Assembly: GCF_001439635.1 (NCBI RefSeq)
Contig: NZ_LMBZ01000018.1
Coordinates: 2,033 to 66,032 of the forward strand
Source: Solibacillus cecembensis
Lineage (GTDB): Bacteria > Bacillota > Bacilli > Bacillales_A > Planococcaceae
Direction of reading: 5' to 3'
DNA: 64,000 nt
The position numbers and the translations under genes are program-made. Shown here one piece after another: positions 63,447 to 64,000 of the stretch; within the stretch, counting starts at the first letter, position 1, and each line of letters begins with the position of its first letter. Below the pieces are notes generated by a model that saw only the letters and a program-made list of their open reading frames with translations, was not told the origin of the DNA and did not search any database.

Positions 63447-64000
63447 ATGCAGCCATTTCTAGAAAAGTATGCGAAACAATGGCTCATTCCAGGCGTGCTC
63501 CTCGTCGGATGTCTTGTGTATTTTTTATTTTATCAACCTTCTAAATCTGCCTCAATCGAACAAATTTCTCCATTGCCAAACGAAACACAGCAAACTACAT
63601 TAACACAACCTGAAGTAAGCCCAACTGACAATAGTACCCCCATTTTACAGTCATTCATCATTGATGTGAAAGGGGCAGTTGCCTATCCGGGTGTCTACAC
63701 CTTAACAGAAGATAAGCGTATTATTGATGCAATTGAAATGGCAGGTGGTTATACAGAACAGGCAAATCCAACACTTATTAACCATGCGCAAAAGTTGCAA
63801 GATGAAATGGTTATTTACATTCCAAAAGTGGGCGAGGAGATGAATGAATCGATTGGACAGCTTATACAGATGCCCCAAGCGAGCCCTAATGGCGTATCGG
63901 CTTCTCCGAATAGTTCAGGGAAGATAAATATTAATCAAGCTACTGAAAGCGAACTGACGACTTTACCAGGGATAGGACCATCGAAAGCAGCCGCCATACT
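63447..64000 (+). CDS. comEA: competence DNA-binding protein ComEA (3' end outside the window)
   Basis: The open frame runs off the window edge after 184 codons. A membrane anchor (about residues 12-30) is followed by a Ser/Thr/Pro-rich linker, an SLBB domain (about 72-130, FIIDVKGAVAYPGVYTL) and the start of a helix-hairpin-helix domain (ININQATESELTTLPGIGPSKAAAIL). ComEA is the surface receptor for transforming DNA. AAAGGGTG precedes ATG 63447. In B. subtilis it heads comEA-comEB-comEC. Confidence 0.95.
   Translation, partial: MQPFLEKYAKQWLIPGVLLVGCLVYFLFYQPSKSASIEQISPLPNETQQTTLTQPEVSPTDNSTPILQSFIIDVKGAVAYPGVYTLTEDKRIIDAIEMAGGYTEQANPTLINHAQKLQDEMVIYIPKVGEEMNESIGQLIQMPQASPNGVSASPNSSGKININQATESELTTLPGIGPSKAAAI

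Overview
The window is a low-GC, gene-dense Firmicute chromosome segment whose gene order follows the Bacillus subtilis radC-mreB to comEA region. Sporulation genes (spoIVFA, spoIVFB, spo0B, safA, spoVB, sigK), a T-box, an L21 leader and many TTG/GTG starts place it in Bacillales. The gene content and non-coding repeats suggest a Lysinibacillus/Solibacillus-like member of Planococcaceae/Caryophanaceae; this placement is inference. There are no rRNA or tRNA genes, CRISPR arrays, transposases or prophage genes.

Layout. 1-5.1 kb: a small membrane protein, a 5'-truncated radC remnant, then mreBCD-minCD for cell shape and septum placement. 5.2-10.1 kb: spoIVFA/B, L21-Prp-L27, spo0B-obg-pheB. 10.3-16.7 kb: pheA, a DCC protein, an ECF sigma/PadR-like/HAAS-SEDS operon, niaR, safA and a CotS-like kinase. 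16.9-26.4 kb: ruvAB-queA-tgt-yajC, yrbG, spoVB, comN, secDF. 26.6-32.9 kb: lapA-like, recJ, apt, relA, dtd. 33.1-41 kb is the accessory stretch: an MHYT/EAL protein, a eukaryotic-type HisA, recD2, a Crp-like regulator and an MFS carrier. 41-53 kb: T-box-controlled alaS, ireB-ruvX, DUF1292 proteins, mltG, trmR-trhP1-trhP2-udk, greA, yrrS. 54-64 kb: mtnN, a 28-residue protein, sigK, pssA/psd, yqeG-yqeH-aroE-yhbY-nadD-yqeK-rsfS-yqeM and the start of comEA.

The genes form functional sets. One is envelope growth and division (MreBCD, MinCD, MltG, a SEDS protein under an apparently autoregulated ECF factor). Another is the sigma-K checkpoint, where the SpoIVFB protease and its substrate pro-sigma-K lie in the same window. 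Others are ribosome assembly (Obg, YqeH, YhbY, RsfS, Prp/L27) and tRNA modification (QueA, Tgt, TrmR, TrhP1/2).

The least explained material is non-coding. Family R1 is a mosaic of hairpin modules at eight sites; one module keeps its pairing while its stem sequence changes, and one copy lies inside the alaS leader between the T-box terminator and the start codon. Family R2 is a composite repeat of about 0.4-0.65 kb at three sites, containing a long conserved hairpin. The other main points of interest are the ECF/PadR/HAAS-SEDS operon, the eukaryotic-type HisA and two perfect Spo0A boxes upstream of mreB.
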